Below are positions 32,001 to 40,506 of a DNA stretch of 64,000 nucleotides, one piece after another; the first letter of the stretch is position 1; every line of letters begins with the position of its first letter. The DNA is from Aliirhizobium wenxiniae (GTDB lineage: Bacteria > Pseudomonadota > Alphaproteobacteria > Rhizobiales > Rhizobiaceae). Under the pieces are notes generated by a model, which was not told where the DNA came from, did no database searches, and saw nothing but the letters and a program-made list of their open reading frames with translations. The position numbers were made by a program, and so were the translations under genes. The DNA lies in the NCBI RefSeq assembly GCF_019511445.1, contig NZ_JAEUAN010000008.1, forward strand, positions 165,754-229,753, read 5' to 3'.

Positions 32001-32213
32001 CTGCGTGCGGCGTATTTTTTAAACAATCCATTAATTTGCTCGATTATTGCGCAATTCGCCCGGATTTTCGGCACGCGGGCACCAAAATCCCGTCTCATTG
32101 ACTTCGGTTTGTGAGGAGATTGGCTTCACAATCCTCCCCGAATGCGCAAACGACATCGGCCTGCTCTCATGCAAGCAGACGCGATATCGATGCGGGCAGC
32201 AAGGGAGCCTGCT

Positions 32214-33146
32214 CTACGTCCAGGCGTAGCGCACGATATGGAAAAAGACGGGCGCGGCAAATACAAGGCTGTCGGCCCGGTCCAGCATGCCGCCATGGCC
32301 TTCGATCATGTGGCCCCAATCCTTGACGCCGCGATCACGCTTGATGGCGGAAGCGACAAGGCCGCCGAAAAAACCCATGACGCAGGAAAGCGCTGCCAGT
32401 GCCCCGGCTTCCAGCGGAGAAAAGGGTGTCAGCCAGTAAAGCCCTGCTCCCATCAGCGATGCGCAGGCGATCCCGCCGATCAGGCCCTCCCAGGTTTTCG
32501 ATGGCGAGATGCTGGGGGCAACCTTGTGACGACCGAGAAGCTTGCCAAAGACATATTGCAGCACATCGCTGCCCTGCACCGTCGCGATCAGGAATGCGAT
32601 CAGCAGCAATCCGCGCCCCTCATTGCCCGGAATGGGCAAGGTCACCAGCGCCGGCACATGGCTGATGCAGTAGACGGAAAGCATGATGCCCCATTGCTGT
32701 TCGCTGACCCGCTCGAGGAAACGGGACGTGTCGCCGCGCATCGCCGTCAGCGCCGGCATCGCCAGGAAGCAATAGACCGGGATAAAAATCGAATAGAGTC
32801 CATACCAGTCGATCCAGATCAGATAATATTGCACCGGGTTGATGATCAGGAACATGCCGAGCAGCGTCCAGCGATCCGCATGACGGGTATTGGTCAGCGT
32901 CACATATTCACGCAGCGCGGCAAAGGAGACGAAGGCAAAAAGCAGGATCACCCCGCCTGTGCCAAACAGGAAGGCGAAGCTGATGCCTGCCACCATGATC
33001 CACCAGGCCTTGATCCGCGCGTTGAGATTGTCGAGCGTCGACCGCAGCGGCTTCGGGCTGCGCCAGGACAGCACGCCCGCAACCACGCTTGCCGTCAAAA
33101 GCACGCCGACCAGACCGATAAAAAGGCGCGTCGTGTCATCGCTCAT
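32214..33146 (-). CDS. CDP-diglyceride synthase (CdsA family, YnbB-like)
   Basis: The 310-residue membrane protein has about eight hydrophobic segments and the CdsA signature near its C-terminus: SPSKTWEGLIGG, then KRDRGVKDWGHMIEGHGGMLDRADSL. CdsA makes CDP-diacylglycerol from phosphatidate and CTP. A second, housekeeping cdsA is expected elsewhere in such genomes, and this copy sits with a PlsC enzyme, a PAP2/phosphatase fusion, a hydrolase/methyltransferase fusion and a CDP-alcohol transferase. That set matches the ynbABCD genes of E. coli. It overlaps the plsC-type gene by ATGA. Confidence 0.9.
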   Translation of the reverse strand: MSDDTTRLFIGLVGVLLTASVVAGVLSWRSPKPLRSTLDNLNARIKAWWIMVAGISFAFLFGTGGVILLFAFVSFAALREYVTLTNTRHADRWTLLGMFLIINPVQYYLIWIDWYGLYSIFIPVYCFLAMPALTAMRGDTSRFLERVSEQQWGIMLSVYCISHVPALVTLPIPGNEGRGLLLIAFLIATVQGSDVLQYVFGKLLGRHKVAPSISPSKTWEGLIGGIACASLMGAGLYWLTPFSPLEAGALAALSCVMGFFGGLVASAIKRDRGVKDWGHMIEGHGGMLDRADSLVFAAPVFFHIVRYAWT

Positions 33147-33796
33147 CGGCTGTTTCCATCTTTTTGGGGTGCAAGCGCAAGAAGAGCCTGCCGGGCGCGG
33201 TCGAGAAAGATCTTGCGGTCTTCGCCTTCGTTGAGCATCACCGACTCACCAAAAACGACCCGGCAGAGAAGCGGGATCGGCAGAAGTGCGCCCTTGGGCA
33301 GCACACGCGACATGTTCTCGATCCAGCAGGGCACCAGTTCGACATCCGGCCGGGCTGCCGCAAGATTGTAGAGGCCGGACCGAAACCGCAAAAGCGGCTC
33401 CTCCGTCATGTTGCGCGTGCCTTCCGGAAAGAAGATCAGCGATTGCCCCGTATCGAGTGCATCGAGCATCACCTGCATCGGATCGGCCGTTCGCTCGACC
33501 CAGTTTCGCTCGACAAGCACGGTGCGCAGCAACCGGCGGGAAATGAACTGGCGCACACGGCCAGAACCCCAGTAGTCCGCCCCGGCAACAGCCGCCGTCC
33601 GGCTGCGCTCGAAAGGCGTCAGGCAGGTCGAGACCAGAATGAAATCGCCATGGCTGGCGTGATTGGCGAAATAGATGCGCTGGCGGCCATTCGGCGCCGA
33701 TCCCGCCCATATCGGTCGCACGCCGGTCACCGCGCGCGCAAGAACGGCGAGCAACGAGCCGGAGGCGATCTGAAGCAAGGATGCGCCACCTCTCAT
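33143..33796 (-). CDS. 1-acyl-glycerol-3-phosphate acyltransferase-like protein (PlsC family)
   Basis: The 217-residue protein has both PlsC motifs: NHASHGDF (H-x4-D catalytic pair) and FFPEGTRNM (phosphate binding). The N-terminal region is hydrophobic enough for one membrane anchor. PlsC enzymes acylate lysophosphatidate or similar acceptors. The ATG at 33796 overlaps the stop of the gene before it as ATGA, which decides the start over a longer frame. The acceptor in this cluster may be an unusual lipid; that is inference. Confidence 0.88.
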   Translation of the reverse strand: MRGGASLLQIASGSLLAVLARAVTGVRPIWAGSAPNGRQRIYFANHASHGDFILVSTCLTPFERSRTAAVAGADYWGSGRVRQFISRRLLRTVLVERNWVERTADPMQVMLDALDTGQSLIFFPEGTRNMTEEPLLRFRSGLYNLAAARPDVELVPCWIENMSRVLPKGALLPIPLLCRVVFGESVMLNEGEDRKIFLDRARQALLALAPQKDGNSR

Positions 33797-34230
33797 TGGG
33801 AACCTCCATTCACCGCATCGAGCAGAAGAATGCCGTAAAGCGCAATGCCGGCGACAAGGGCCAGCCACTGCAGCAGAATAAGCCGACGGCAGCCGGAAAA
33901 CCGCTGCGACAGGGATGCCGGAACAGCGGGCTTCTCCCTCAGTCCCATTCGCGCCAGCGCGGCATCGATCGCAGCCAGGCCCGCCTCTTCGCCATCATGC
34001 GAAAGGGCGATGCGAAACAGCGCGGCATCGAACAGGAGATGAACCGCCAGTGCGAGGGAGACAAGGCAAAAGGCCAGCAGCAACAACCATCCGAGTGCCG
34101 CGCCAAACCCATGAGCGCCTGCCGTCAATGGTGCGACGGCCAGCAGAAACAGGGCGACCAAGCCACCGCCGATGCCGTCATAGCACAGCCGCCGGACCGC
34201 CCTTGCCGTTTCCGTCCTCCAGTCGCTCAT
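33793..34230 (-). CDS. Small membrane protein of unknown function in lipid cluster
   Basis: I do not recognise the 145-residue protein. It has two close hydrophobic segments (about residues 18-42 and 44-68), a charged middle with many Glu and Ala, and a third segment near the C-terminus (about 115-138). It is tightly joined to its neighbours by ATGA overlaps on both sides. A partner role for the PlsC-type or phosphatase protein is plausible only from position. Confidence 0.75.
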   Translation of the reverse strand: MSDWRTETARAVRRLCYDGIGGGLVALFLLAVAPLTAGAHGFGAALGWLLLLAFCLVSLALAVHLLFDAALFRIALSHDGEEAGLAAIDAALARMGLREKPAVPASLSQRFSGCRRLILLQWLALVAGIALYGILLLDAVNGGSQ

Positions 34231-35561
34231 CGCGCCGCCTCATCGATTGCCTGATAAGCCTCCGGCTTAAGATGAACAGGACGACCGAGCGCCTTGATTT
34301 GCTTGGCCGCTGCGGCAGCATCGGCCGCATGGCCGGATCGCACGAGCCAGCATGCGACGACGGCCGCACTGCGCTGAAAACCGAGTGCGCAGCAGACGAG
34401 CACGGGACCGCGACTGCGAGCTTCCTCAACAGCAACCGCCCCGTCGCGAATGCTCGCCACAGATAGTGGCAGCAGGTCGAGCGACGGTATGGCACGCCAA
34501 TTAAGACCGGCAGCGCAGGGCACCGGAAATTCAGCGGTCATGTCGACGACCGAGGCATAGGCAGCGAGCTCGCCACGGCCCGGAGCACGTCCGAGGAACA
34601 CTCCGTCGCCAATTTCGACCGCAGCTGGGAGCCTGTGCGTCCACCACCAGCGGTTCACGCGCGCACCAAAGCGATAGGGCCAGAGCAGAAAGCGGCTCGC
34701 AAAGCTTGTCACCCCGCCTCCTTGCTTTTGAAAGACCTGAGGTCCCGCGCCGGCATAACCGATGGCGACGAACGCCAGGGCCAGGCTCGGCCACAACCAC
34801 AACAGGCCCGCACCGTTGCTGTGCACCGAAACCACCGCAATCAGCAGGAAGATTGTAGCGCCGATCGCATAAACGATCGCCAGCCGCCACGCCTTTCGAT
34901 CATTCGTAAGGCGGAAGTCAGCAAGCGGCGAGGCTCTATCTGCCGGAAACAGCCAGAGCGCGAACAGGCCGAGCAGTGCTCCGGTCGGAATGTCGATGAC
35001 ATGATGCTGCCAGGTGGTGAGCACCGAAAGCCCGATCAGCAGGCACCAGATATGCCAGACTGTGCGCGTAAAACCTTTCAGGCGGCGGCGCCAATGATCC
35101 CAGATGATCACCAGAAGAGCGATATGCAGTGACGGCGCCTGGTTGAACGGCTTGTCGAAACCGCCGAGAACGTCGAACATGAAGCCTGGAAGACCATCAG
35201 TTTGCGGCCGGACGAAAATCGCCTGCAAGGGAAACGCGATAAAGCAGATGACCGCCACGATTTGCGCCGTCAGATACCGGCGCGCCAGACGGCCGACATC
35301 CTGTGGCGTATCGTTGACGAAGAGAGACAGCGCATAGAACGCGTTGATCGACCAATAGGGAATGATCGTCCAGGCGAAAAACGGAATGTGCTTTTCCCAG
35401 TCGAAGGCAAGGTTCGGCACATCGGCGCGCAGTGAAGCCAGCCAGTTCGCCACGCCATAGGTGAGATAAAAGAACGGAGCGAGGAAAAGCAGCCAAAGCG
35501 CTGCCGTTCGCATCACAGCGCTGCGCGTACCAACAGGAACCGATGTAACCGCCTCCCCCAT
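34227..35561 (-). CDS. PAP2-family membrane phosphatase fused to a dual-specificity-type phosphatase (YnbD-like)
   Basis: The 444-residue protein has an N-terminal PAP2 membrane part with several spans and catalytic blocks QAPSLHIAL and WQHHVIDIPTGALLG. A soluble C-terminal cysteine phosphatase follows (about 330-444) with the loop VCCALGFQRSA, a C-x5-R motif. PAP2 enzymes remove or exchange lipid phosphates, and DSP domains act on phospho-alcohols or proteins. The same fusion occurs in E. coli YnbD. The ATG at 35561 leaves 7 bases after the upstream stop; the longer frame lies inside the upstream gene. Confidence 0.85.
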   Translation of the reverse strand: MGEAVTSVPVGTRSAVMRTAALWLLFLAPFFYLTYGVANWLASLRADVPNLAFDWEKHIPFFAWTIIPYWSINAFYALSLFVNDTPQDVGRLARRYLTAQIVAVICFIAFPLQAIFVRPQTDGLPGFMFDVLGGFDKPFNQAPSLHIALLVIIWDHWRRRLKGFTRTVWHIWCLLIGLSVLTTWQHHVIDIPTGALLGLFALWLFPADRASPLADFRLTNDRKAWRLAIVYAIGATIFLLIAVVSVHSNGAGLLWLWPSLALAFVAIGYAGAGPQVFQKQGGGVTSFASRFLLWPYRFGARVNRWWWTHRLPAAVEIGDGVFLGRAPGRGELAAYASVVDMTAEFPVPCAAGLNWRAIPSLDLLPLSVASIRDGAVAVEEARSRGPVLVCCALGFQRSAAVVACWLVRSGHAADAAAAAKQIKALGRPVHLKPEAYQAIDEAAR

Positions 35562-35568
35562 ACCGACC

Positions 35569-37305
35569 TCAGATACGCTCGGCCAGCGACACGGTGAAAA
35601 TGCCCCATTTATCGATACGCTGCTCGATCTTGCGGAAACCGGCAGCGGCGACCAGCTGGTCCATTTCCTGCTGGGTGCGCCGACGCATGATCCAGGCCTG
35701 ACCGCCACGATGAGACGTGAGCGCCCGCGCGATCATCTCAAGCTGCGGATGCCATGGCTGGCCGGTATAGAGCAGCAGCGATCCCGGCTCCAGCGCCTGT
35801 GAAAGACCGCGAAGCGAGGCTTCGATCGCATCATTATCCGGGAACAGTTCGTATAGGCCGGAAACCACGGCGAGCGTCGGCCTCGGCTCGATCGAAGCCA
35901 GTCCGGCCGTATCGAAGGCATCGGCACGATGGAAGCTGGCTATATCACTCAGAACACGCTCTGCGATAAGCGCCGTGCCCTTTTCGACATTGATCGGCGA
36001 ATAATCCTGCAGCCGGATACTGTCCGGCTTCACGTCGGATGCCGCCACTGCATCGAGAATATAGCGTCCGTGACCGGCCGCGATATCGAGCACCCGTACC
36101 GGCTTTTCTTCAGCTTTCAGGCGCGCAAACGCCTTGCCGATCAGCTCTTCCAGATGCACCTTACGCTGCCGGATGCCGCGCCAGCCGATCGCATCGAGAA
36201 ACTGCCGGTCGATCAACCGGCCACCAGGACCAAGGCCCCGCGCATCGTTCTCATAGATGTAATCGAGTGTCGAACCAGAATCGAAACCGGTGCGCAAGCC
36301 CGTCCTGATACCCTCGGAGAAGAGACCGCCTAAGCGGATCGAGGCACGCGTCAAAGCCCAATAAAGTCCACGCAGCGAGCTAATCGGCAGCGGTGTCGCC
36401 AACCTATCGGCTTCGTCGCGGCTGTAACCGGAAAGATGCGCCTGCCGAAGATCAGCGACGACCGGCGCGTCCTCGAAACGTTCGATGATAAACGAGCGCA
36501 CCTTTTTCACGGCCTTGGCCCGATCCCGTTCGCCCAGCGTATCGTGATAGAAACCGGGCAGCACATGACGTTCCTTAATCGTGCTGCCTAGGTTTTCGAA
36601 AAAGCGATGCTGCGGCGCGTGCCGTACGACGAAATCGCTGCCGGAAATCAGCAATTGCGTCGGTACCGTGATCGCACGGGCGTCCGCGACGACCCGGTCG
36701 GCGGCCTCGTACAGCTCCAGAAGAATGTTGGAAGCGATCGGTCGGGTAATCAGCGGATCGCTCTCGAAGGATGCGATGCGCTCGGCATCATGCGTCAGGA
36801 ACCGTGCCTTGACATAGGAATTGACGAAGAACGTGCCTTTCAGCTTCTGCCACAGCGCAATGCCTTGCCTGGCGAAAGGGACGTAAAGCTTGACGTCGAA
36901 AGCAGGCGAAGCCAGCACCAGAGCGCGGATGCCAGGCGCGTAGTCATGTACCCAGGTGGATGCGAGTACCGCACCGACGCTTTGGGCTACAACCGAGACC
37001 TGATCCATGGCAAAGCCGCCAGTCTCGCAGATATGGCGAATAAAGCAGTCGAGATCGCGCACCGAATGCGCAAACGACGGCGAGTGGCCGCGCTCGCCGG
37101 GAGAGCGGCCGTTCCCTCGCGCATCCCAAGCGTAGAAGGCGAAATCGTCTAGACCGAGTTCTTCGACCAGATGAGCGACCCTGCCGCCATGCTCGTGGCC
37201 GCGGTGCAGAAGCACGATCGCACCCTTCGGCGTGCCGGAGCGGGCGGGCCAGTAGCGATAAAAGAGTTCGACGCCGTCATGGCTCGCAAACGCGGTTTCG
37301 ATCAT
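35569..37305 (-). CDS. Alpha/beta hydrolase fused to SAM-dependent methyltransferase (YnbC-like)
   Basis: The 578-residue protein starts with a monoglyceride-lipase-type hydrolase: LLHRGHEHGGRV, WDARGNGRS, nucleophile block VVAQSVGAV and the late His in LPGFYHDTLGERD. The C-terminal half is a class I methyltransferase with VRVLDIAAGHGRYILDAV as SAM site. E. coli YnbC is 585 residues with the same layout, to my knowledge. I chose ATG 37305 because GGGAG lies ten bases upstream; ATG 37326 is possible. The natural lipid substrate is unknown. It is divergent from the CDP-alcohol transferase gene. Confidence 0.85.
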   Translation of the reverse strand: MIETAFASHDGVELFYRYWPARSGTPKGAIVLLHRGHEHGGRVAHLVEELGLDDFAFYAWDARGNGRSPGERGHSPSFAHSVRDLDCFIRHICETGGFAMDQVSVVAQSVGAVLASTWVHDYAPGIRALVLASPAFDVKLYVPFARQGIALWQKLKGTFFVNSYVKARFLTHDAERIASFESDPLITRPIASNILLELYEAADRVVADARAITVPTQLLISGSDFVVRHAPQHRFFENLGSTIKERHVLPGFYHDTLGERDRAKAVKKVRSFIIERFEDAPVVADLRQAHLSGYSRDEADRLATPLPISSLRGLYWALTRASIRLGGLFSEGIRTGLRTGFDSGSTLDYIYENDARGLGPGGRLIDRQFLDAIGWRGIRQRKVHLEELIGKAFARLKAEEKPVRVLDIAAGHGRYILDAVAASDVKPDSIRLQDYSPINVEKGTALIAERVLSDIASFHRADAFDTAGLASIEPRPTLAVVSGLYELFPDNDAIEASLRGLSQALEPGSLLLYTGQPWHPQLEMIARALTSHRGGQAWIMRRRTQQEMDQLVAAAGFRKIEQRIDKWGIFTVSLAERI

Positions 37306-37427
37306 GCTTTTGTCACTCCCGCCCATCTGTTCCGTAACCCTATACGAATGAATGCCCCAGTTTTGCAGTTGATTTCTTCAACTTGCGTCTGCATTTGTTG
37401 AATGCAATCAAGCGGATTCGAGCTTTC

Positions 37428-38027
37428 ATGTCGATCTACAAACTGAAGTCGTCATTCCAGGCCCTTCTTCGCCCGCTGGTCGTGCGGCTTGCGGCAGTCG
37501 GCGTCACCGCCAATCAGGTGACACTATTCGCCTCGTTCGTTTCCGGGGCGATCGGTATCGTATTGATCATCGAGCCTCTGCCGGCGCTGTTTGCGCTCGT
37601 ACCGATCTGGATGTTTCTCCGCATGGCCTTCAATGCCGTCGATGGCATGCTGGCGCGCGAACATGGCCAGCAATCAGCGCTTGGCGGCTATCTCAACGAG
37701 ATTACCGACGTCGTGTCCGACGCAGCGCTCTACATCCCTTTCGCACTGGTTGCTCCCTTCTCCCTGCCATGGATCGCAGCCATCGTCTTTCTAGCCGTGC
37801 TGACGGAATTTGCCGGTGTTCTCGGCATCGCGCATGGCAAGGGACGCAATTATGAAGGGCCGATGGGCAAGAGCGACCGCGCCCTGCTCTTCGGAGCCTT
37901 GGGAGCGCTCTTTGCCATATTCGAGACCCTGCCCGACTGGACATGGCATATCCAGCCCATGGCCTGCGTCCTGCTGATCTGGACGGTAGTGAACCGGGTG
38001 CGGGCCGGCCTGGTCGATCCGCGCTGA
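37428..38027 (+). CDS. CDP-alcohol phosphatidyltransferase (YnbA-like)
   Basis: The 199-residue membrane protein has the CDP-alcohol transferase core, but with two changes. The usual D-x2-D-G-x2-A-R-x8-G-x3-D-x3-D reads here N-A-V-D-G-M-L-A-R ... G-G-Y-L-N-E-I-T-D, so the first and third Asp are Asn. From memory E. coli YnbA has the same changes, so it is probably a subgroup trait. About five spans surround it. The enzyme should transfer a phosphatidyl-like group from a CDP-lipid made by the CdsA-like protein to an unknown alcohol. ATG 37428 matches the YnbA-like N-terminus. Confidence 0.87.
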   Translation: MSIYKLKSSFQALLRPLVVRLAAVGVTANQVTLFASFVSGAIGIVLIIEPLPALFALVPIWMFLRMAFNAVDGMLAREHGQQSALGGYLNEITDVVSDAALYIPFALVAPFSLPWIAAIVFLAVLTEFAGVLGIAHGKGRNYEGPMGKSDRALLFGALGALFAIFETLPDWTWHIQPMACVLLIWTVVNRVRAGLVDPR

Positions 38028-38048
38028 TCAGTTAAGGCATATCAGCGC
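38021..38048. terminator. Hairpin across convergent gene ends
   Basis: Arms gcgctgat (38021-38028) and atcagcgc (38041-38048) pair perfectly around 12 bases and span the two convergent stop codons of the CDP-alcohol transferase and rarA genes. There is no T tract on either side, so a shared terminator role is only a suggestion. Confidence 0.3.
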
Positions 38049-39358
38049 TTGTCGCCGAAACGGCGCGCCGTGGCGCGACCGGTCACCTGCTCCCAGTGTT
38101 CGTCTGCGCGCCGCTCGAAAGTTCCTGCATCGCGCGCATCGCTCTGGTAGAAAGCGCCGCGCGGCACGTCCGGCGCATAGACCTGATCGCTCCAGCCGCG
38201 ACCATCGTCATGCGGAAAGGCATAACCGACATGACCGAGCGCCGCCGCTCCCTTGTAATGCGCATCGCGTAAATGCATCGGCACGGCTGACGGTGCCTCG
38301 CTTGCCACATGGGCAAGCGCCAGCGAAATGCCGCGGCAGGCGGAATTCGATTTTGGCGCGCGCGCCACATGCAGGGCTGCATGCGCCAGCACGATCTGCG
38401 CTTCCGGATACCCGATCTTCTCCACCGCATGAAGTGCGGCAACGGCCGTCTGCAGTGCGGTATTGTCCGCCAGTCCGACATCTTCCGAGGCGTGGATCAT
38501 GATGCGGCGAGCGATGTAGCGCGGGTCTTCGCCGCCATGCACCAACCGCGCCAGCCAGTAAAGAGTTGCATCCGGGTCAGAGCCGCGCATGGATTTCACG
38601 AAGGCCGACACCACGTCGTAATGCGCGTCACCGGACCGGTCGTGGTTGACCGGCGCTGCCGAATAGGCTTCGTCTACCATCTCCTCCGTGATCACCACCG
38701 GCCTGGCCGATGGGTGGCCGACGGCAAGGCTTTCGAGCACGGTGAGAGCACGACGCGCGTCCCCGCCGGAGCGACCGGCAATACGCCGCAAGAGCGCCGG
38801 CGCAAGCTCGATCGCAATGCCTTTGCCGGCAAGATGATCGAGACCACGGCGCACGACCTCTTCCATCTCCTCGATCGCCAGGGGTTCGAGCTTCAGAATG
38901 GTCGAGCGGGAAATCAGAGCGGGCGTCAGTGTGTGATAGGGATTACCGGTCGTCGCCCCTATAAAGTCGGCAATCCCTTCCTCGCAGAGCGCCAGAAGAT
39001 GATCCTGCTGCGTTGCGCTGAAGCGATGCACCTCGTCGGCGAACAGCAGCGTCGGCCGCATGCGCGCCTCGTCGGCGATCTTGCGGATATCGGCAACATT
39101 GTTATGCGCCGCATGCAGCGGCCTGAAATTCTTGCCCAGCATGTTGCCGATAGCGCGGGCAATCGAGGTCTTCCCAAGACCGGGCGGACCGTAGAGGATG
39201 ATGCTGCCCAACCGTCCGGCCGCAATGCGGCGACGCAGCATCGTTCCTTCTCCGAGAACATTCTTCTGACCGATAACCTCATCGAGCGTCGCCGGGCGCA
39301 ATTCTGCCGCAAGCGGCATGGAGCCGGTGCGGGGTGCGGCATCGAAAAGATCAGACAT
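38042..39358 (-). CDS. rarA: Replication-associated recombination protein A (MgsA/RarA AAA+ ATPase)
   Basis: The 438-residue clamp-loader-like protein has MPLAAELRPATLDEVIGQ at the start, Walker A YGPPGLGKTS, Walker B LLFADEVHRF, sensor block IGATTGNPYH and the C-terminal MRGSDPDATLYWLARL...ARRIMIHASEDVG typical of RarA. It acts at stalled replication forks together with single-strand-binding protein. I chose ATG 39358, which begins the conserved N-terminus; 32 further residues in the open frame are not family-like. It is a housekeeping chromosomal gene and is transcribed away from the sugar genes. Confidence 0.96.
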   Translation of the reverse strand: MSDLFDAAPRTGSMPLAAELRPATLDEVIGQKNVLGEGTMLRRRIAAGRLGSIILYGPPGLGKTSIARAIGNMLGKNFRPLHAAHNNVADIRKIADEARMRPTLLFADEVHRFSATQQDHLLALCEEGIADFIGATTGNPYHTLTPALISRSTILKLEPLAIEEMEEVVRRGLDHLAGKGIAIELAPALLRRIAGRSGGDARRALTVLESLAVGHPSARPVVITEEMVDEAYSAAPVNHDRSGDAHYDVVSAFVKSMRGSDPDATLYWLARLVHGGEDPRYIARRIMIHASEDVGLADNTALQTAVAALHAVEKIGYPEAQIVLAHAALHVARAPKSNSACRGISLALAHVASEAPSAVPMHLRDAHYKGAAALGHVGYAFPHDDGRGWSDQVYAPDVPRGAFYQSDARDAGTFERRADEHWEQVTGRATARRFGDKR

Positions 39359-39465
39359 GCTAGCCTCGTAGAAGTAATTTCCACTCCGCGGTAGCATCTG
39401 CACTGCTGCCCGGCCGGATATTACTCGTCTATCGGTCCGGGCGGATGGGGTCAAACAGCAGAATG

Positions 39466-39486
39466 CCGCCCGTTGATCCCGGGCGG
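39466..39486. terminator. Candidate terminator after the aldolase/epimerase operon
   Basis: A perfect 7-bp hairpin, ccgcccg (39466-39472) and cgggcgg (39480-39486), lies about 75 bases beyond the end of the broken epimerase gene, in the leftward direction. The following bases on that strand are moderately T-rich (cattctgctgtttg). Confidence 0.4.
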
Positions 39487-39560
39487 ATATTCCACTCCTT
39501 TTCTCCAGATAGCATAGCCGAGAGCCACCAAATGCATTCTCCCGACTTGTCGCTCTTTAT

Positions 39561-40462
39561 TCAAACCCCTGCGCTGAGAAGTCTGTCGTCGACGAATTTC
39601 TTGGCACGAGGGACATCGTCTTCGTCAAGATGCTCGATGATAAGCGGGATGTTCGGATGCAGCCGCGCCAGACGCTTGACGTAGAGATCGTAGTTCAAGA
39701 CGCCAAGCCCTGCGGCGGGCAGTTCCACCGCACCCGCACCACGGAACGTATTTGCCTCCGGGCCTTCGATCTCGACATGTTTTTCACTGGTATCAACCGC
39801 ACGCTTGCAGTCCTTGGCGTGAGCGATCTTGATCCGGTCACCCAGCGCATCGAACATGGTGTTCAACGTCGCATCCACGTCGTCGATATTGGTGCCGTCG
39901 AAGTAATTCGTCGGATCCATCAGAAGCCCGAGACCGGGATGAGGCAGGTGGGCAAACAGGCGCAGCAATTCCGGCGCAGAACCGATGACGTTGTTGACGT
40001 AGTTTTCGACGAGAAAGACCGCGCCGTGGTCATAGGCTTCCTGTGCCAGTTCCGCGATCACGTCGAGCGCTTCCTGGTATCCCTCCTCCGTCTCGTTACG
40101 AGCGTGATGAACCCAGTCGCTTTCGGTGTTGAACGTGCCGGTTTCGGAAATGACGTAAGGTGTGCCAAGGTCACGCGCGTTTCGGATGATCTCCTTCAAG
40201 GCCCCAACCCTGCGGCCACGTTCTTCGCGATCGGGATGCGTAATGTTGGTATAGCCTGAGATGGCGCATATCGGCAGGTTCGCCCTTCGAAAGGCGTCGC
40301 GCACCGCATGGCAGTTTTGCCGCGTCACATTGCCGGGCGAAAAATCGATATTTTGAATGACAAGTCGAGTTGTACGGTGCTGAATCCAAGAGACTTTATC
40401 CTGTCGATGACAGTTTTGAGGTCATATGGAAAATATCCGCTGAAAATGCCAACGGGGATCAT
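39561..40462 (-). pseudogene. Sugar phosphate isomerase/epimerase (AP-endonuclease-2 fold), frameshifted
   Basis: The long C-terminal frame (ending 39561) encodes a TIM-barrel epimerase, with ETGTFNTESDWVHH, FLVENYVNNVIG, LLMDPTNYFDG, KIAHAKDCKRA and IPLIIEHLDEDDV. The true start is ATG 40462, with the strong ribosome site AGGGAAGGAG upstream and an N-terminus MIPVGIFSGYFPYDLKTVI. The two parts are joined only if one base is added in the A run at 40351-40354 (T on the plus strand), giving the expected STVQLDLSFKNIDFSPG. As read, translation stops after about 45 residues. This is a natural frameshift or a base-count error in a homopolymer. It is the last gene of the aldolase/RbsD operon. Confidence 0.85.
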
Positions 40463-40506
40463 TCTGGTCTCCTTCCCTCTATCGTCTGATTATGATGAAT
40501 TGCGGC

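Noticed and set aside
32142..33371. 409-codon plus-strand open frame
   Set aside because: It is antisense to the CdsA-like gene, Arg/His/Gln-rich and without recognisable domains.
38309..39394. 361-codon plus-strand open frame
   Set aside because: It is antisense to rarA, whose AAA+ motifs are complete.
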